Assembly: GCF_003014675.1 (NCBI RefSeq)
Contig: NZ_PYAU01000001.1
Span: 2,666,001-2,730,000, forward strand
Direction of reading: 5' to 3'
DNA: 64,000 nt
DNA from: Labedella gwakjiensis
GTDB taxonomy: Bacteria > Actinomycetota > Actinomycetes > Actinomycetales > Microbacteriaceae
Each line of letters begins with the position of its first letter. The stretch's first letter is position 1. Positions 42,783-51,146 of the stretch are shown here, one piece after another. The notes beneath the pieces were generated by a model. It was not told where the DNA came from and ran no database searches. It was given only the letters and a program-made list of their open reading frames with translations. Made by a program: the position numbers and the translations under genes.

Positions 42783-42855
42783 TGCCCCCGGAGGGATTCG
42801 AACCCCCGACCTTCGGTACCGGAAACCGGCGCTCTATCCCCTGAGCTACGGAGGC
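42783..42855 (-). tRNA. tRNA-Arg (anticodon CCG)
   Basis: The 73-base cloverleaf folds with acceptor GCCUCCG/CGGGGGC, D stem GCUC/GAGC, anticodon loop UUCCGGU with anticodon CCG, and T stem GGGGG/CCCUC with loop TTCGAAT; the discriminator is A. CCG reads CGG arginine codons. One mismatch sits at the end of the anticodon stem (position 27 C against 43 A). The CCA end is not encoded and must be added after transcription. The 3' end faces the exopolysaccharide block. Confidence 0.95.
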
Positions 42856-42950
42856 GCAGTGCTCTGCCACGTTATCAGAATCCGCGTGGGCTCCCCGACA
42901 GTGCGGGGGAGGGGTGACGCGCCCGTGTGGCCCGGTCATATGCTCGCGGA

Positions 42951-43616
42951 ATGACCGACGCTCCCACCGGCTCGTTCCGCGAGATCCTCCGCGAGATCCC
43001 CACCCGTCCCACCGAACAGCCGGAGCTGCGAGCGGCCGACGTTCCGAGCGATCCGCTGCTGCTCCTCCGCGACTGGCTGGAGCAGGAGGCCGAGCGGGAG
43101 ACCCCGGTCGCCCACGCCTTCGCTCTCGCCACCGTGTCGCCCGAGGGTGAGCCGCAGGCGCGGACCGTGATCCTCAAGGACCTCGACGACGCCGTGTGGT
43201 TCGCCACCCCGTCGACGAGTGCCAAGGGCGTCGCGCTCGCACACACGCCCGTCGCCGAGGCCGTCTTCTATTGGGCGAAGACGGGGCGGCAGGTGCGGGT
43301 GCGCGGCTCGGTCGCTCCGGCCCCGCGGGACGTGTCGGAACAGGACTTCCGTGCGCGTCACCCGAAGGCACGCGCCGGCGTGATCATCGGCCGGCAGGGG
43401 ACGGAGCTCGACGACCCGTCCGAGGTGGAACGGCTCCGCGACGAGGCGCTCGCCGCGATCGAAGAGAACCCCGACGAGGTGCCCGAATCGTGGACGGCCT
43501 ACAGGCTCGAGCCCGACCATGTAGACGTGGTGCAGCTCCGACCGGCGAGCGACGGAGAGCGGGTCGAATATACCCGCAGCGAGCACGGATGGTCAGCCCG
43601 CGACCTCTGGCCGTGA
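42951..43616 (+). CDS. pdxH: pyridoxamine 5'-phosphate oxidase
   Basis: ATG 42951 gives 221 residues, the usual length. The PNPOx pattern is complete: 'DPLLLLRDWLEQEAE' at the N-terminus, FMN-binding 'ARTVILKDLDDAVWFATPSTSAKG', 'AVFYWAKTGRQVRVRG', and a C-terminal dimer segment ending 'WSARDLWP' where the family often has R-L-x-P. It oxidises pyridoxine or pyridoxamine 5'-phosphate to pyridoxal 5'-phosphate with FMN and oxygen. It is encoded 95 bases beyond the tRNA gene on the opposite strand and appears monocistronic. Confidence 0.88.
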   Translation: MTDAPTGSFREILREIPTRPTEQPELRAADVPSDPLLLLRDWLEQEAERETPVAHAFALATVSPEGEPQARTVILKDLDDAVWFATPSTSAKGVALAHTPVAEAVFYWAKTGRQVRVRGSVAPAPRDVSEQDFRARHPKARAGVIIGRQGTELDDPSEVERLRDEALAAIEENPDEVPESWTAYRLEPDHVDVVQLRPASDGERVEYTRSEHGWSARDLWP

Positions 43617-43749
43617 GGAAGCGATCCGGGCCGGCGGCGCTGTTGGCCTCCGGCCCCGCATTGGGGGTGCGCGGCGACGGAGAATCCGGTTCCCCAACCC
43701 ACTCCGAACGGTCCCTCGTGGCTACGATTAAAGCGGTTATGGTGCACAC

Positions 43750-44028
43750 GTGAGCAACGTGGCAACGGAAGACGAGCGGTGGATCGAGTTCTCGAAAGAG
43801 CTCGGCGCCAACCTCGCGCGACTTCGGGAGGCTGCGGGCTGGAGCCAGGAGAAGCTGGCGCATCGCGCGGGAATCTCCACCTTCACGTACAGAAAGTTAG
43901 AGAACGGAGAGTCGAACCCGGGAACGCCTGCCAACCCCCGGCTGAAGACTCTCGTCATGCTCGCCACTGCACTCGACGCCCCCCTGGGAGAGATCCTGCC
44001 CCCAGAGGTCCCTGCAGCACGTCGGTGA
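43750..44028 (+). CDS. XRE-family HTH transcriptional regulator
   Basis: A 92-residue protein made of little more than a Cro/CI-type helix-turn-helix: 'LGANLARLREAAGWSQEKLAHRAGISTFTYRKLENGESNP' (about residues 18-57), then 'LKTLVMLATALDAPLGEILP'. No effector or dimerisation domain is present. Such short regulators are frequent in prophage-like and toxin-antitoxin modules but also occur alone. It heads a run of very small plus-strand genes. Its operator cannot be fixed; a palindrome downstream at 44439 is a candidate. Confidence 0.85.
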   Translation: MSNVATEDERWIEFSKELGANLARLREAAGWSQEKLAHRAGISTFTYRKLENGESNPGTPANPRLKTLVMLATALDAPLGEILPPEVPAARR

Positions 44029-44094
44029 ACAACGGAAGCGCCGCGTATCGGCCGTGAGACCGGGTGCTCTGACGTTCGCCCCGATCGGAGAGTC

Positions 44095-44400
44095 GTGAAG
44101 TGTCCCCCCTGGTGCCTCACGCACCGAGAAACGGCGACGAGGGATGAGGAGTGGCACGTGAGTCGTTCCTGGGAGGTCCCGGTGGTCGTCTCCCGCCCGT
44201 TCGTTCCGGAGGAGCACATCGTGCGGCTGGCCAGAGGAGATCAGCTGGACGTGGTCATCGCCCAGCATCGTTCCGATCAGGAACCGTGGATCGCCATCGC
44301 GGCGGAGGAGGCCGGCGGGGGAGAGCTCGTCATGAGTCTCGAGAGCGCAGACCGTCTGGCCCGAACGATTCTCGAGACCCTCGTCTCGGTGCGGAAGTGA
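44095..44400 (+). CDS. small conserved protein (DUF6907-like)
   Basis: The start is GTG 44095 (MKCPPWCLTH). The 101-residue product begins with a Cys-x3-Cys-x2-His arrangement and a later His (EEWH), resembling a small metal site in DUF6907 proteins of actinobacteria. It continues 'VVVSRPFVPEEHIVRLARGDQLDVVIAQ' and ends with a helix 'MSLESADRLARTILETLVSV'. Such proteins are often encoded in mobile or regulator-rich regions. The assignment rests on the pattern only. Confidence 0.6.
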   Translation: MKCPPWCLTHRETATRDEEWHVSRSWEVPVVVSRPFVPEEHIVRLARGDQLDVVIAQHRSDQEPWIAIAAEEAGGGELVMSLESADRLARTILETLVSVRK

Positions 44401-44438
44401 GCTCTTCACCCCTGCTTTCACCCCCAAAATGGGTGGAA

Positions 44439-44460
44439 AACATGCGCATGTATACATGTT
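44439..44460. promoter_or_regulatory. AT-rich nested palindrome (candidate operator)
   Basis: aacatgcgcatgtatacatgtt has an outer aacatg/catgtt repeat and contains two overlapping perfect palindromes, catgcgcatg (44441-44450) and catgtatacatg (44447-44458). It is unusually AT-rich for this genome and lies 46 bases before the start of an 83-residue gene. It could be the operator of the nearby XRE protein. Confidence 0.5.
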
Positions 44461-44506
44461 AGTTTGACCGGAGTGCCCTTGAGGGCTGTGAACCCGGAGA
44501 CTCGAC

Positions 44507-44758
44507 ATGCCCTTGTTCAGCCGCGTCGGTTCCCGACGGTCCGCGCTCGCGCGAGTTCATCTCGTCGGGACCTATCACCCGCGCACGGGATGGTCGGTCT
44601 GCCCGCGTCGGGCTCGACTGACCCCCGGAATCGTCGCCGACCTGCACGAGCAGGGCGTGAGTCTCCTGCGCGTGCGCAGACGCCGGGCCGTGGAGGAATT
44701 GTCCGTCTCCCGCCTGATGGAGGAACCGGTCACCCGCGCGACGGGCCGGGCCTGGTGA
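44507..44758 (+). CDS. small basic hypothetical protein
   Basis: An 83-residue, Arg-rich product (MPLFSRVGSRRSALARVHLVGTYHPRTGWSVC) preceded by GGAG about ten bases upstream. No family is recognised. The C-terminal part 'GIVADLHEQGVSLLRVRRRRAVEELSVSRLMEEP' looks helical. Its stop overlaps the GTG start of the next small gene by four bases, which supports both being genuine coding sequences. Confidence 0.5.
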   Translation: MPLFSRVGSRRSALARVHLVGTYHPRTGWSVCPRRARLTPGIVADLHEQGVSLLRVRRRRAVEELSVSRLMEEPVTRATGRAW

Positions 44759-45117
44759 GTCGCCCGTCTATGGCGGTCGATCGAGCGAAGTCCCATCGCG
44801 TCGTCATGCTCGCGAGCGTCGAGTACGACGGCCATTCCGCGGAGATCGTGCGGCTCCGCCGTCCCGACTGGCACCTCGAGATCTGCTCGTCGCGTGCCGA
44901 GCTGCTGGAGGCGGTCCTGGAGCGACCGGCGATGGTCCTCATCGACGCATCGGCGCTTCCGATCGCAAGCCTGCAGCGCACCATCCACCGCCTCAAGATC
45001 GTCGGGGCGATGCCCGTGATCCTCGGTACCCGTCGAGCGGTGGACGGCTGCCCGATGCTCGAACTCTCGGACGACTGGACCATCCTCGACACCATGCTTC
45101 TCGACGCCTCGCGTTAG
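44755..45117 (+). CDS. small hypothetical protein, receiver-like wording
   Basis: The start is GTG 44755 (overlapping the upstream stop); ATG 44770 is an alternative giving MAVDRAKSHRVVMLASVE. The ~120-residue protein has alternating strands and helices: 'RVVMLASVEYDG', 'MVLIDASALPIASLQRTIHRLKIVGAMPVILG'. This resembles a response-regulator receiver fold, with an Asp in the 'VLIDAS' strand in the phosphoacceptor position, but the acidic pair and the conserved Lys are not evident. It is probably a degenerate or receiver-like domain. Confidence 0.55.
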   Translation: MSRPSMAVDRAKSHRVVMLASVEYDGHSAEIVRLRRPDWHLEICSSRAELLEAVLERPAMVLIDASALPIASLQRTIHRLKIVGAMPVILGTRRAVDGCPMLELSDDWTILDTMLLDASR

Positions 45118-45200
45118 CGGACGAACGCCCCGCGTCGACGGGGAGGGGAGAGGTGCCCGGAACGGTATCCGGGGTGCCGAGAGCGTGTGAGGATGGGACG

Positions 45201-45995
45201 ATGCCAGCCACCGTCACCTCGATGCTCGAATTCCGGCTCGCCGCGCCGAGCGACGTCATCCTCTCGATCGCCGTCGCCGCTGGCACACCCATCCAGCACG
45301 AGTCGCTCACGGTGTTCGGCAACGGGCTTCAGCACCCCGTCCACGAGGTCGCAGGCCGTCACGGCACACGACTCCACCGCTTCTGGGCACCGGCCGGTTC
45401 GTACCGCGTCGACTACCTCGCCGCCGTGCTCGCCCAGCGCCCGATCGAACAGGCTGTCGAGCTCGACATGATCGAGTATCTGCGGCCCAGCCGCTACTGC
45501 GAGTCGGACGAGCTCTACGGCTTCGCGTCCTCCACCTTCGGTCACCTCGCGGGCGGCCAGCTCGTGGACGCGATCGGCTCGTGGGTGTCGGAGAACTTCC
45601 GCTACGTCCCGGGTTCCACGTCGGGAACGGACAGCGCGGCGACCACGATCCAGAGCCGTCAGGGCGTGTGCCGCGACTACGCCCACACCGTCGTCGCCCT
45701 CCTGCGCGCTCGCGACGTTCCGGCGCGCGTCGTCGCCGTCTACGCCCCGGGCGTCTCGCCCATGGACTTCCACGCCGTCGCCGAGGCCTGGGTGGACGGG
45801 CGGTGGATCGTCATCGACGCCACCCGGCTCGCACCCCGCGCGTCGTTCGTGCGCATCGCCACGGGCCGAGACTCGGCCGACATCGCCTTCCTCACGAACC
45901 ACTTCGGCGCTCTCACGCTCGACCGCGTGCACGTGACGGCAGTGGCCGACGTGCTCCCGTTCGACGACTACCGCTCGCCGTACAGCATCGGCTGA
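45201..45995 (+). CDS. transglutaminase-like (papain-fold) protein
   Basis: ATG 45201 gives 264 residues. An N-terminal beta region (LEFRLAAPSDVILSIAVA) precedes the transglutaminase-like core with the triad motif: Cys in 'RQGVCRDYAHTVVALLRARDVPARVV', His in 'MDFHAVAEAWVDGRW' and Asp in 'VIDATRLAPRASFVRI'. Bacterial proteins of this type act as proteases or transglutaminases, often beside peptide synthetase-like genes; none is seen here. No signal peptide is present, so it is probably cytoplasmic. Confidence 0.88.
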   Translation: MPATVTSMLEFRLAAPSDVILSIAVAAGTPIQHESLTVFGNGLQHPVHEVAGRHGTRLHRFWAPAGSYRVDYLAAVLAQRPIEQAVELDMIEYLRPSRYCESDELYGFASSTFGHLAGGQLVDAIGSWVSENFRYVPGSTSGTDSAATTIQSRQGVCRDYAHTVVALLRARDVPARVVAVYAPGVSPMDFHAVAEAWVDGRWIVIDATRLAPRASFVRIATGRDSADIAFLTNHFGALTLDRVHVTAVADVLPFDDYRSPYSIG

Positions 45996-46038
45996 TTCCT
46001 CCGCCACCGAAGAGGGGTGGGTGCTTCGCCTGCGATGC

Positions 46039-46245
46039 TCAGCGGGATCGTTTGCGCCGCGCTCGCAGGCGCAGGCTCGCGATCGCGTAGGCGAGCGTGA
46101 AAGGCATGATCAGCAGAAGAGGGAGCCAGGATCCGACACGGTCTGTGTTGACGAACAGATTGAAGAAGGAAAGGGCCAGGCCGAGGGTCGCGATGACGAG
46201 GGCGAACCATGCGAACACGGGATGCCATGGCCTGATGTACTCCAC
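46039..46245 (-). CDS. small two-helix membrane protein
   Basis: A 68-residue product (MEYIRPWHPVFAWFALVIATLGLALSFF) with two hydrophobic helices separated by a short polar loop (VNTDRVGSW) and a strongly basic C-terminus (RLRARRKRSR). This is a plausible small inner-membrane protein. No family is recognised. It runs against the transglutaminase-like gene and has no nearby partner of clear function. Confidence 0.6.
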   Translation of the reverse strand: MEYIRPWHPVFAWFALVIATLGLALSFFNLFVNTDRVGSWLPLLLIMPFTLAYAIASLRLRARRKRSR

Positions 46246-46299
46246 CCCTGAAGGGTACCCCGGTAGCGTGAGCGCTGATTCCGTCCCGCTCGGTCGCGT

Positions 46300-46917
46300 C
46301 TAGGACGCGTCGCCGAGGTTCGCCAGGATCGCGGTGATGAGGGGCTCAGCGTCGGCCGCCTCGATGAACATGGGACTCGAGAGCACGATCCAGCGGCCGG
46401 CCGCGAACACCTGGGCCGTGCCGACGGATCCATCGACGTCGAAGTACGCCTGCACCTCCGGCGGGCTGCTGATCTCCCCTGCGAAGGTCGCGTCGGCCTC
46501 GGCCGAGGCCTCCAGGTCTGCGAGAGCGGTATCGCCGGGTACGGCCACCGCCACATCGATGCCGAGGTTCGAGGTGTCGTTGCTCCAGCGGCACACCGTG
46601 CCCTCGAGGGATGCGGCCTCGGCTGCGAGACTTCCCTCGGTGGGAGCAGGCGCGGCGACGGCGCTCATGTTCGAGTTGTAGGCGTAGATGTCGTCGGCCG
46701 TGAGGATCTCGCCGCACTCGGGTCCCGGCTCGCCCAGATCGGGCTGCTCCGACGGGGGGAGCGTTCCGCTCGGGGTGGAGGTGGCGGAGGGCCCTCCCGT
46801 AGGGCCGACCGGGCCGGGCTCGGGTGCGCAACCGCTCAGCATCCCGACCGTTCCCGCGACGAGCGCGGCGAACAGGAGCGGACGGAAGCGGGGGCGGCGG
46901 AGCGAGGTGTCGATCAT
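46300..46917 (-). CDS. lipoprotein of unknown function
   Basis: The start is the ATG at 46917 (MIDTSLRRPRFRPLLFAALVAG), giving 205 residues with a lipobox MLSGC near residue 30. A Pro/Ser/Thr-rich linker is followed by a small domain with two Cys (PECGEILTADDIYAYNS and EGTVCRWSND), reminiscent of the DUF3558-like lipoproteins of actinobacteria, where the two Cys probably form a disulfide. It lies divergently from argS. Confidence 0.7.
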   Translation of the reverse strand: MIDTSLRRPRFRPLLFAALVAGTVGMLSGCAPEPGPVGPTGGPSATSTPSGTLPPSEQPDLGEPGPECGEILTADDIYAYNSNMSAVAAPAPTEGSLAAEAASLEGTVCRWSNDTSNLGIDVAVAVPGDTALADLEASAEADATFAGEISSPPEVQAYFDVDGSVGTAQVFAAGRWIVLSSPMFIEAADAEPLITAILANLGDAS

Positions 46918-47029
46918 CCTGGTCTTTCGTGAGGGGGCACGCCGACGATAACAATCGCGCAGCGTGCAACCCTGCAGGCGCGAGGAGGGGAGCCGGATCG
47001 GTCGCCGCGGCCGGATAGAATCGACCCCC

Positions 47030-48694
47030 GTGACCCCTGCTGACCTCGCCAAGACCCTGTTCGACCTCGTCCTCCCCCTCGCGGAGCGACGTCAGGTCGG
47101 CTCGTCGGCGTCGATCACGCCCGAATCCGTCACCATCGAGCGCCCGAAGAATCGGGAGCACGGGGACTGGACGTCCAACCTCGCGATGCGGCTCGCGAAG
47201 CCGCTGGGCGCCAACCCGCGCGAGCTCGCCACCGAGCTCGCGGAGGGACTCGCGAACGTCGACGGCATCGATTCAGCCGAGGTCGCGGGCCCCGGTTTCA
47301 TCAACATCCGCTTGTCCGCGTCGGCGGCCGGCGTGCTCGCGAAGACCATCGTCGACGCGGGCGATGCCTACGGCCGCGGCAGCCTCTACGCAGGCATACC
47401 CATCAACCTCGAGTTCGTCTCGGCCAACCCCACGGGTCCCATCCACATGGGCGGCGTGCGGTGGGCTGCCGTCGGCGACTCGCTCGCTCGTGTGCTCCAG
47501 GCGGAGGGCGCGTCCGTCACGCGCGAGTACTACTTCAACGACCACGGCTCGCAGATCGACCGCTTCGCCCGCAGCCTCCTCGCCCACTACCTCGGCGAGC
47601 CCACGCCGGAGGACGGCTACGGCGGCGCGTACATCGGCGAGATCGCCGAGCGGGTCGTCGCGGAGTACGACGGAGACATGGCGGCGCTCGACCGGGAGGC
47701 GCAGCAGGAGGTCTTCCGCTCGCACGGCACGCAGCTGATGTTCGACGAGATCAAGGCCAAGCTCCACGGGTTCGGCGTCGACTTCGACGTCTACTTCCAC
47801 GAGGACCACCTCCACGAGTCCGGGGCTGTCGGCCGCGCCATCGAACGGCTGCGGGCGCTCGGCCACGTCTTCGAGGAGGATGGCGCCGTCTGGCTGCGCA
47901 CCACCACCTTCGGCGACGACCGCGACCGCGTGATCATCCGTAGCAACGGCGAGCCCGCGTACATCTCCGGCGACCTCGGCTACTACCTCAACAAGCGCGA
48001 GCGCGGCTTCGAGCAGAACCTCATCATGCTCGGCGCCGACCACCACGGCTACGTCGGCCGGATGATGGCCATGGCGGAGGCCTTCGGCGACACCCCTGGC
48101 GAGAACCTCCAGATCCTCATCGGCCAGATGGTCAACCTGCTGAAGGACGGCGAGCCCGTCAAGATGTCGAAGCGCGCCGGCACGATCGTGACGCTCGACG
48201 ACCTCGTCGACGCGGTGGGAGTGGACGCCGGTCGGTACGCGCTCGTGCGCTCGTCGAGCGACTCTCCGCTCGACATCGACCTCGATCTCCTCGCGAAGCG
48301 CTCGAACGACAACCCCGTCTTCTACGTTCAGTACGCGCACGCCCGCACGAGTGCCGTCGACCGGAACGCCGCGAGCGTCGGCGTCGATCGTTCCGCCTTC
48401 GCGCCCGAACTGCTGGAACACGAGACGGAGTCCGCTCTGCTCGGCGCGCTGCAGGAGTTCCCGCGGATCGTCGCGCAGGCCGCCGAGCTGCGCGAACCGC
48501 ACCGCATCGCGCGCTACCTGGAAGAGGTCGCCGGCCTGTATCACCGCTGGTACGACAACTGCCGCGTGCTGCCCATGGGGGACGAGCCCGTCTCGGACCT
48601 CCACCGCACGCGCCTTTGGCTGAACGACGCGACGGGGCAGGTCATCCGCAACGGTCTCGGCCTCCTCGGGGTCTCCGCGCCCGAGCGGATGTGA
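47030..48694 (+). CDS. argS: arginine--tRNA ligase
   Basis: GTG 47030 starts the 554-residue class I synthetase. The HIGH-type motif is HMGG (139-142, in '[20 protein letters not shown]'), and '[19 protein letters not shown]' carries KMSKR. An N-terminal Add-1 domain ('[19 protein letters not shown]') and C-terminal DALR anticodon domain ([16 protein letters not shown]) are present. It charges tRNA-Arg. It is followed after one base by an LmeA-like gene and lies before lysA, the usual actinobacterial order. Confidence 0.95.
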   Translation: MTPADLAKTLFDLVLPLAERRQVGSSASITPESVTIERPKNREHGDWTSNLAMRLAKPLGANPRELATELAEGLANVDGIDSAEVAGPGFINIRLSASAAGVLAKTIVDAGDAYGRGSLYAGIPINLEFVSANPTGPIHMGGVRWAAVGDSLARVLQAEGASVTREYYFNDHGSQIDRFARSLLAHYLGEPTPEDGYGGAYIGEIAERVVAEYDGDMAALDREAQQEVFRSHGTQLMFDEIKAKLHGFGVDFDVYFHEDHLHESGAVGRAIERLRALGHVFEEDGAVWLRTTTFGDDRDRVIIRSNGEPAYISGDLGYYLNKRERGFEQNLIMLGADHHGYVGRMMAMAEAFGDTPGENLQILIGQMVNLLKDGEPVKMSKRAGTIVTLDDLVDAVGVDAGRYALVRSSSDSPLDIDLDLLAKRSNDNPVFYVQYAHARTSAVDRNAASVGVDRSAFAPELLEHETESALLGALQEFPRIVAQAAELREPHRIARYLEEVAGLYHRWYDNCRVLPMGDEPVSDLHRTRLWLNDATGQVIRNGLGLLGVSAPERM

Positions 48695-48695
48695 C

Positions 48696-49484
48696 ATGAC
48701 CGACGACTTCTTCGTGGCCCGGCCCGTCGAGAAGAACCCGAGCCGCGGACGGCGATGGGTCATCGGACTGGTGGTCGCCATCGTGCTGCTCGTGCTCGGG
48801 ATCGTCGCGCTGATCGCCGGAGACGGGATCGCGCGCAACATCGCGGAGGACGTCGTCAAGACTCAGGTGGAGCAGAAGCTGCCCGAGACCGTCGAGGCCG
48901 ACGTCGACGTGTCGATCGAGGGCGACTGGGTCATCGTGCAGCTGCTGAGCGGCACGCTCGAACGGGTCGTCCTGAGCGACGACGCCGCGGTGATCGACGG
49001 CGTACCGATGGGTCTCGAGGTCACGGCGTCGAGGGTCCCGACCGACATCGAGCAGCCCGTCGGACGCGTCGACGCCGTCGCCACCCTCGATGAGGACGCG
49101 CTCAACTCCTTCGTCGAGATGCCCGGGAACGACCCGACGCTGCAGTTCGGCGACGGCACCCTGGCGTACGAGGACGGCACGGCCCTCTTCGGTCTCCGGA
49201 TCTCCTACCTCCTGCGGGTGATTCCGGAGGCCGCGGGCACTTCGCTCGTGTTCACGCCGGACTCGGCGGAGGTCACCACCGACCTCGGCACGATCGATCT
49301 GCAGTCGGTGCTCGACCTCATCGTCGGAGACGCTCCCGTCACGGTGTGTGTCGCGAACTACCTGCCCGAGGGCGCCCAGCTCACGGGCCTCGAGGTGGCC
49401 CCCGACGCGGCGGAGCTCTCGCTCGGCATCTCGGACGTCGTGCTCGACGGTGCCCTTCTCGACTCCCGCGGCACCTGTGGATAG
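48696..49484 (+). CDS. LmeA-family (DUF2993) phospholipid-binding protein
   Basis: A 262-residue protein with one N-terminal membrane anchor (RWVIGLVVAIVLLVLGIVALIAG, about residues 23-46) and an outside domain of the DUF2993 type: 'IARNIAEDVVKTQVEQKLPETVEADVDVSIEGDWVIVQLLSGTLERVVLS', then repeating beta strands. In mycobacteria LmeA acts in mannan chain maturation at the envelope. Here the role is probably similar but is inferred from the family. Its start lies directly after the argS stop. Confidence 0.85.
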   Translation: MTDDFFVARPVEKNPSRGRRWVIGLVVAIVLLVLGIVALIAGDGIARNIAEDVVKTQVEQKLPETVEADVDVSIEGDWVIVQLLSGTLERVVLSDDAAVIDGVPMGLEVTASRVPTDIEQPVGRVDAVATLDEDALNSFVEMPGNDPTLQFGDGTLAYEDGTALFGLRISYLLRVIPEAAGTSLVFTPDSAEVTTDLGTIDLQSVLDLIVGDAPVTVCVANYLPEGAQLTGLEVAPDAAELSLGISDVVLDGALLDSRGTCG

Positions 49485-49580
49485 TCGCCGGCCCACACGT
49501 CGATCCCCGTCCCGCCGCGTGGCATACGCGCCTCGATAGACTTCCCGAAACCCGATCGTCCTCTCTCTCCACCTCGTTTC

Positions 49581-49628
49581 CACCCGACAGCTCCCTCCAC
49601 CGACAGTTCTCTCCACCGACAGGCATCT
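49581..49628. repeat. 16-bp tandem repeat, three copies, just before lysA
   Basis: Copies at 49581-49596, 49597-49612 and 49613-49628 share the core ccaccgacag (the first with cacccgacag). They end four bases before the GTG start of lysA, in the place where a ribosome-binding site would be expected, and contain no clear purine-rich site. Confidence 0.85.
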
Positions 49629-49631
49629 CTC

Positions 49632-51146
49632 GTGGTCTCAGCACAGCACGCCCCCGCTGCGGGCGGCCCGAATCCGCTCGCGCCGGCCTGGCTCGACGTC
49701 CCGGCCGACGTGAATGATCTCGTCGACGGCGTGTGGCCGCAGGAGGCCTCGCGGCGCGACGACGGGGTCGTCGAGATCGCCGGAGTCGCCGTCACCGACC
49801 TGGCCGCATCGTTCGGCACCCCGCTGTACGTGGTCGACGAATCCAGCGCGCGCGCCAACGCCGCGCGCATCTCCACCGCGCTGAACGACGCGATGACGTC
49901 GATCGGATCGAGCGCCGGCTGCTACTACGCCGGCAAGGCGTTCCTCTCGGCCGACGTCGTGCGGTGGATGCTCGAGGCGGGGCTCGGCGTCGACGTGTGC
50001 TCGGGCGGCGAACTCGCCCTCGCGCTCGCCGCGGGGGCGCCGCCCGCCCGCATCGGCTTCCACGGCAACAACAAGTCGCAGACCGAGATCGAGCGCGCCG
50101 TCACGAGTGGGGTCGGCACGATCGTGCTCGACAGCCTCCAGGAGATCGAGCGCGTCGCGGCTGCAGCCGAGCGGCACGGCGTGCGGCAGGGTGTCCGCCT
50201 CCGCATCAACTCCGGCGTGCACGCTCAGACGCACGACTTCCTCGCCACCGCCCACGAGGACCAGAAGTTCGGCCTCACACTCGAGGCCGCCGAGAGTGCC
50301 GTCGCGGCCATCCGCTCCCATGCCTCGCTCGACTTCGTCGGCCTGCACTGCCACATCGGTTCGCAGATCTTCGACGCCGGCGGCTTCTCCGAGTCGGCTC
50401 ATCGTCTCCTCGCGGTGCACGCGCGGTTGCTCGAGGGCGGACCCGTCCCCACGCTCAACCTCGGAGGCGGTTTCGGCATCGCCTACACGGCGGCCGATCG
50501 CCCCACACCCATCGAGACCATCGCGGCGCAGATCGCCGAGACCGTCGCGGCCACGTGTTCGGAGCTCGGCATCCCCGTGCCCGCGCTCGCGTTCGAACCC
50601 GGGCGCTCCATCATCGGCGGCGCCGGCGTCACGCTCTACACGGTCGGCACCACGAAGGACGTCACGGTCGAGGTCGGCGTCGACCCCGACCTCGGTACCG
50701 GCGCCGGAGCCGAGGGTGCGACAGACGGAGCGGCAGCGGCGGTTCCCGACACCGAGGCGGTCGGAAGCAGCGCCGTCCGACGCTACGTGAGTGTCGACGG
50801 GGGCATGAGCGACAACGCTCGCCCGTCCCTCTACGGCGCGGACTACACGGTGCGCGTCGTGGGCCGGGCCTCGGCATCCGGGCCGCAGCTCGTACGCCTC
50901 GCCGGAAAGCACTGCGAGTCGGGCGACATCGTCGTGAACGCCGACTACCTCCCGGCCGATGTGAGCCCAGGAGACCTCGTGGCCGTGCCGGCGACGGGCG
51001 CCTACTGCTTCTCGCTCGCGAGCAACTACAACTTCCTCACCAGGCCGCCCGTCGTCGCCGTGCGCGACGGACGAGCGCGGATCCTCGTGCGCGGAGAGAC
51101 CGAAGACCAGCTGTTGGCGCGCGACGCCGGATTGGATGCACGATGA
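49632..51146 (+). CDS. lysA: diaminopimelate decarboxylase
   Basis: The 504-residue enzyme makes lysine from meso-diaminopimelate with pyridoxal phosphate. The PLP lysine is Lys102 in 'YYAGKAFL'; 'LHCHIGSQI', 'LNLGGGFGI' and 'EPGRSIIGGAG' are the expected PLP-phosphate and substrate motifs, and 'HCESGDIV' supplies the second-subunit Cys. An extra segment (about residues 350-380, GTGAGAEGATDGAAAAVPDTE) interrupts the C-terminal sheet just before 'RRYVSVDGGMSDN'. The GTG start is not preceded by a clear ribosome site. Its stop overlaps the ATG of hom (ATGA). Confidence 0.93.
   Translation: MVSAQHAPAAGGPNPLAPAWLDVPADVNDLVDGVWPQEASRRDDGVVEIAGVAVTDLAASFGTPLYVVDESSARANAARISTALNDAMTSIGSSAGCYYAGKAFLSADVVRWMLEAGLGVDVCSGGELALALAAGAPPARIGFHGNNKSQTEIERAVTSGVGTIVLDSLQEIERVAAAAERHGVRQGVRLRINSGVHAQTHDFLATAHEDQKFGLTLEAAESAVAAIRSHASLDFVGLHCHIGSQIFDAGGFSESAHRLLAVHARLLEGGPVPTLNLGGGFGIAYTAADRPTPIETIAAQIAETVAATCSELGIPVPALAFEPGRSIIGGAGVTLYTVGTTKDVTVEVGVDPDLGTGAGAEGATDGAAAAVPDTEAVGSSAVRRYVSVDGGMSDNARPSLYGADYTVRVVGRASASGPQLVRLAGKHCESGDIVVNADYLPADVSPGDLVAVPATGAYCFSLASNYNFLTRPPVVAVRDGRARILVRGETEDQLLARDAGLDAR

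Noticed and set aside
42783-42855. A second copy of the tRNA-Arg 3' end that would mark an integrated island.
   Set aside because: No matching direct repeat was noticed on the exopolysaccharide side, and no integrase gene is present, so an attachment site is not claimed.
44416-44439. Near-palindrome tttcaccc...gggtggaaa before the nested palindrome.
   Set aside because: The stem is only about five perfect pairs with an extra base, too weak to call a terminator or operator by itself.
47273-48859. A 528-codon minus-strand frame over argS.
   Set aside because: ArgS is certain by its HMGG and KMSKR motifs; the reverse frame has no family pattern.
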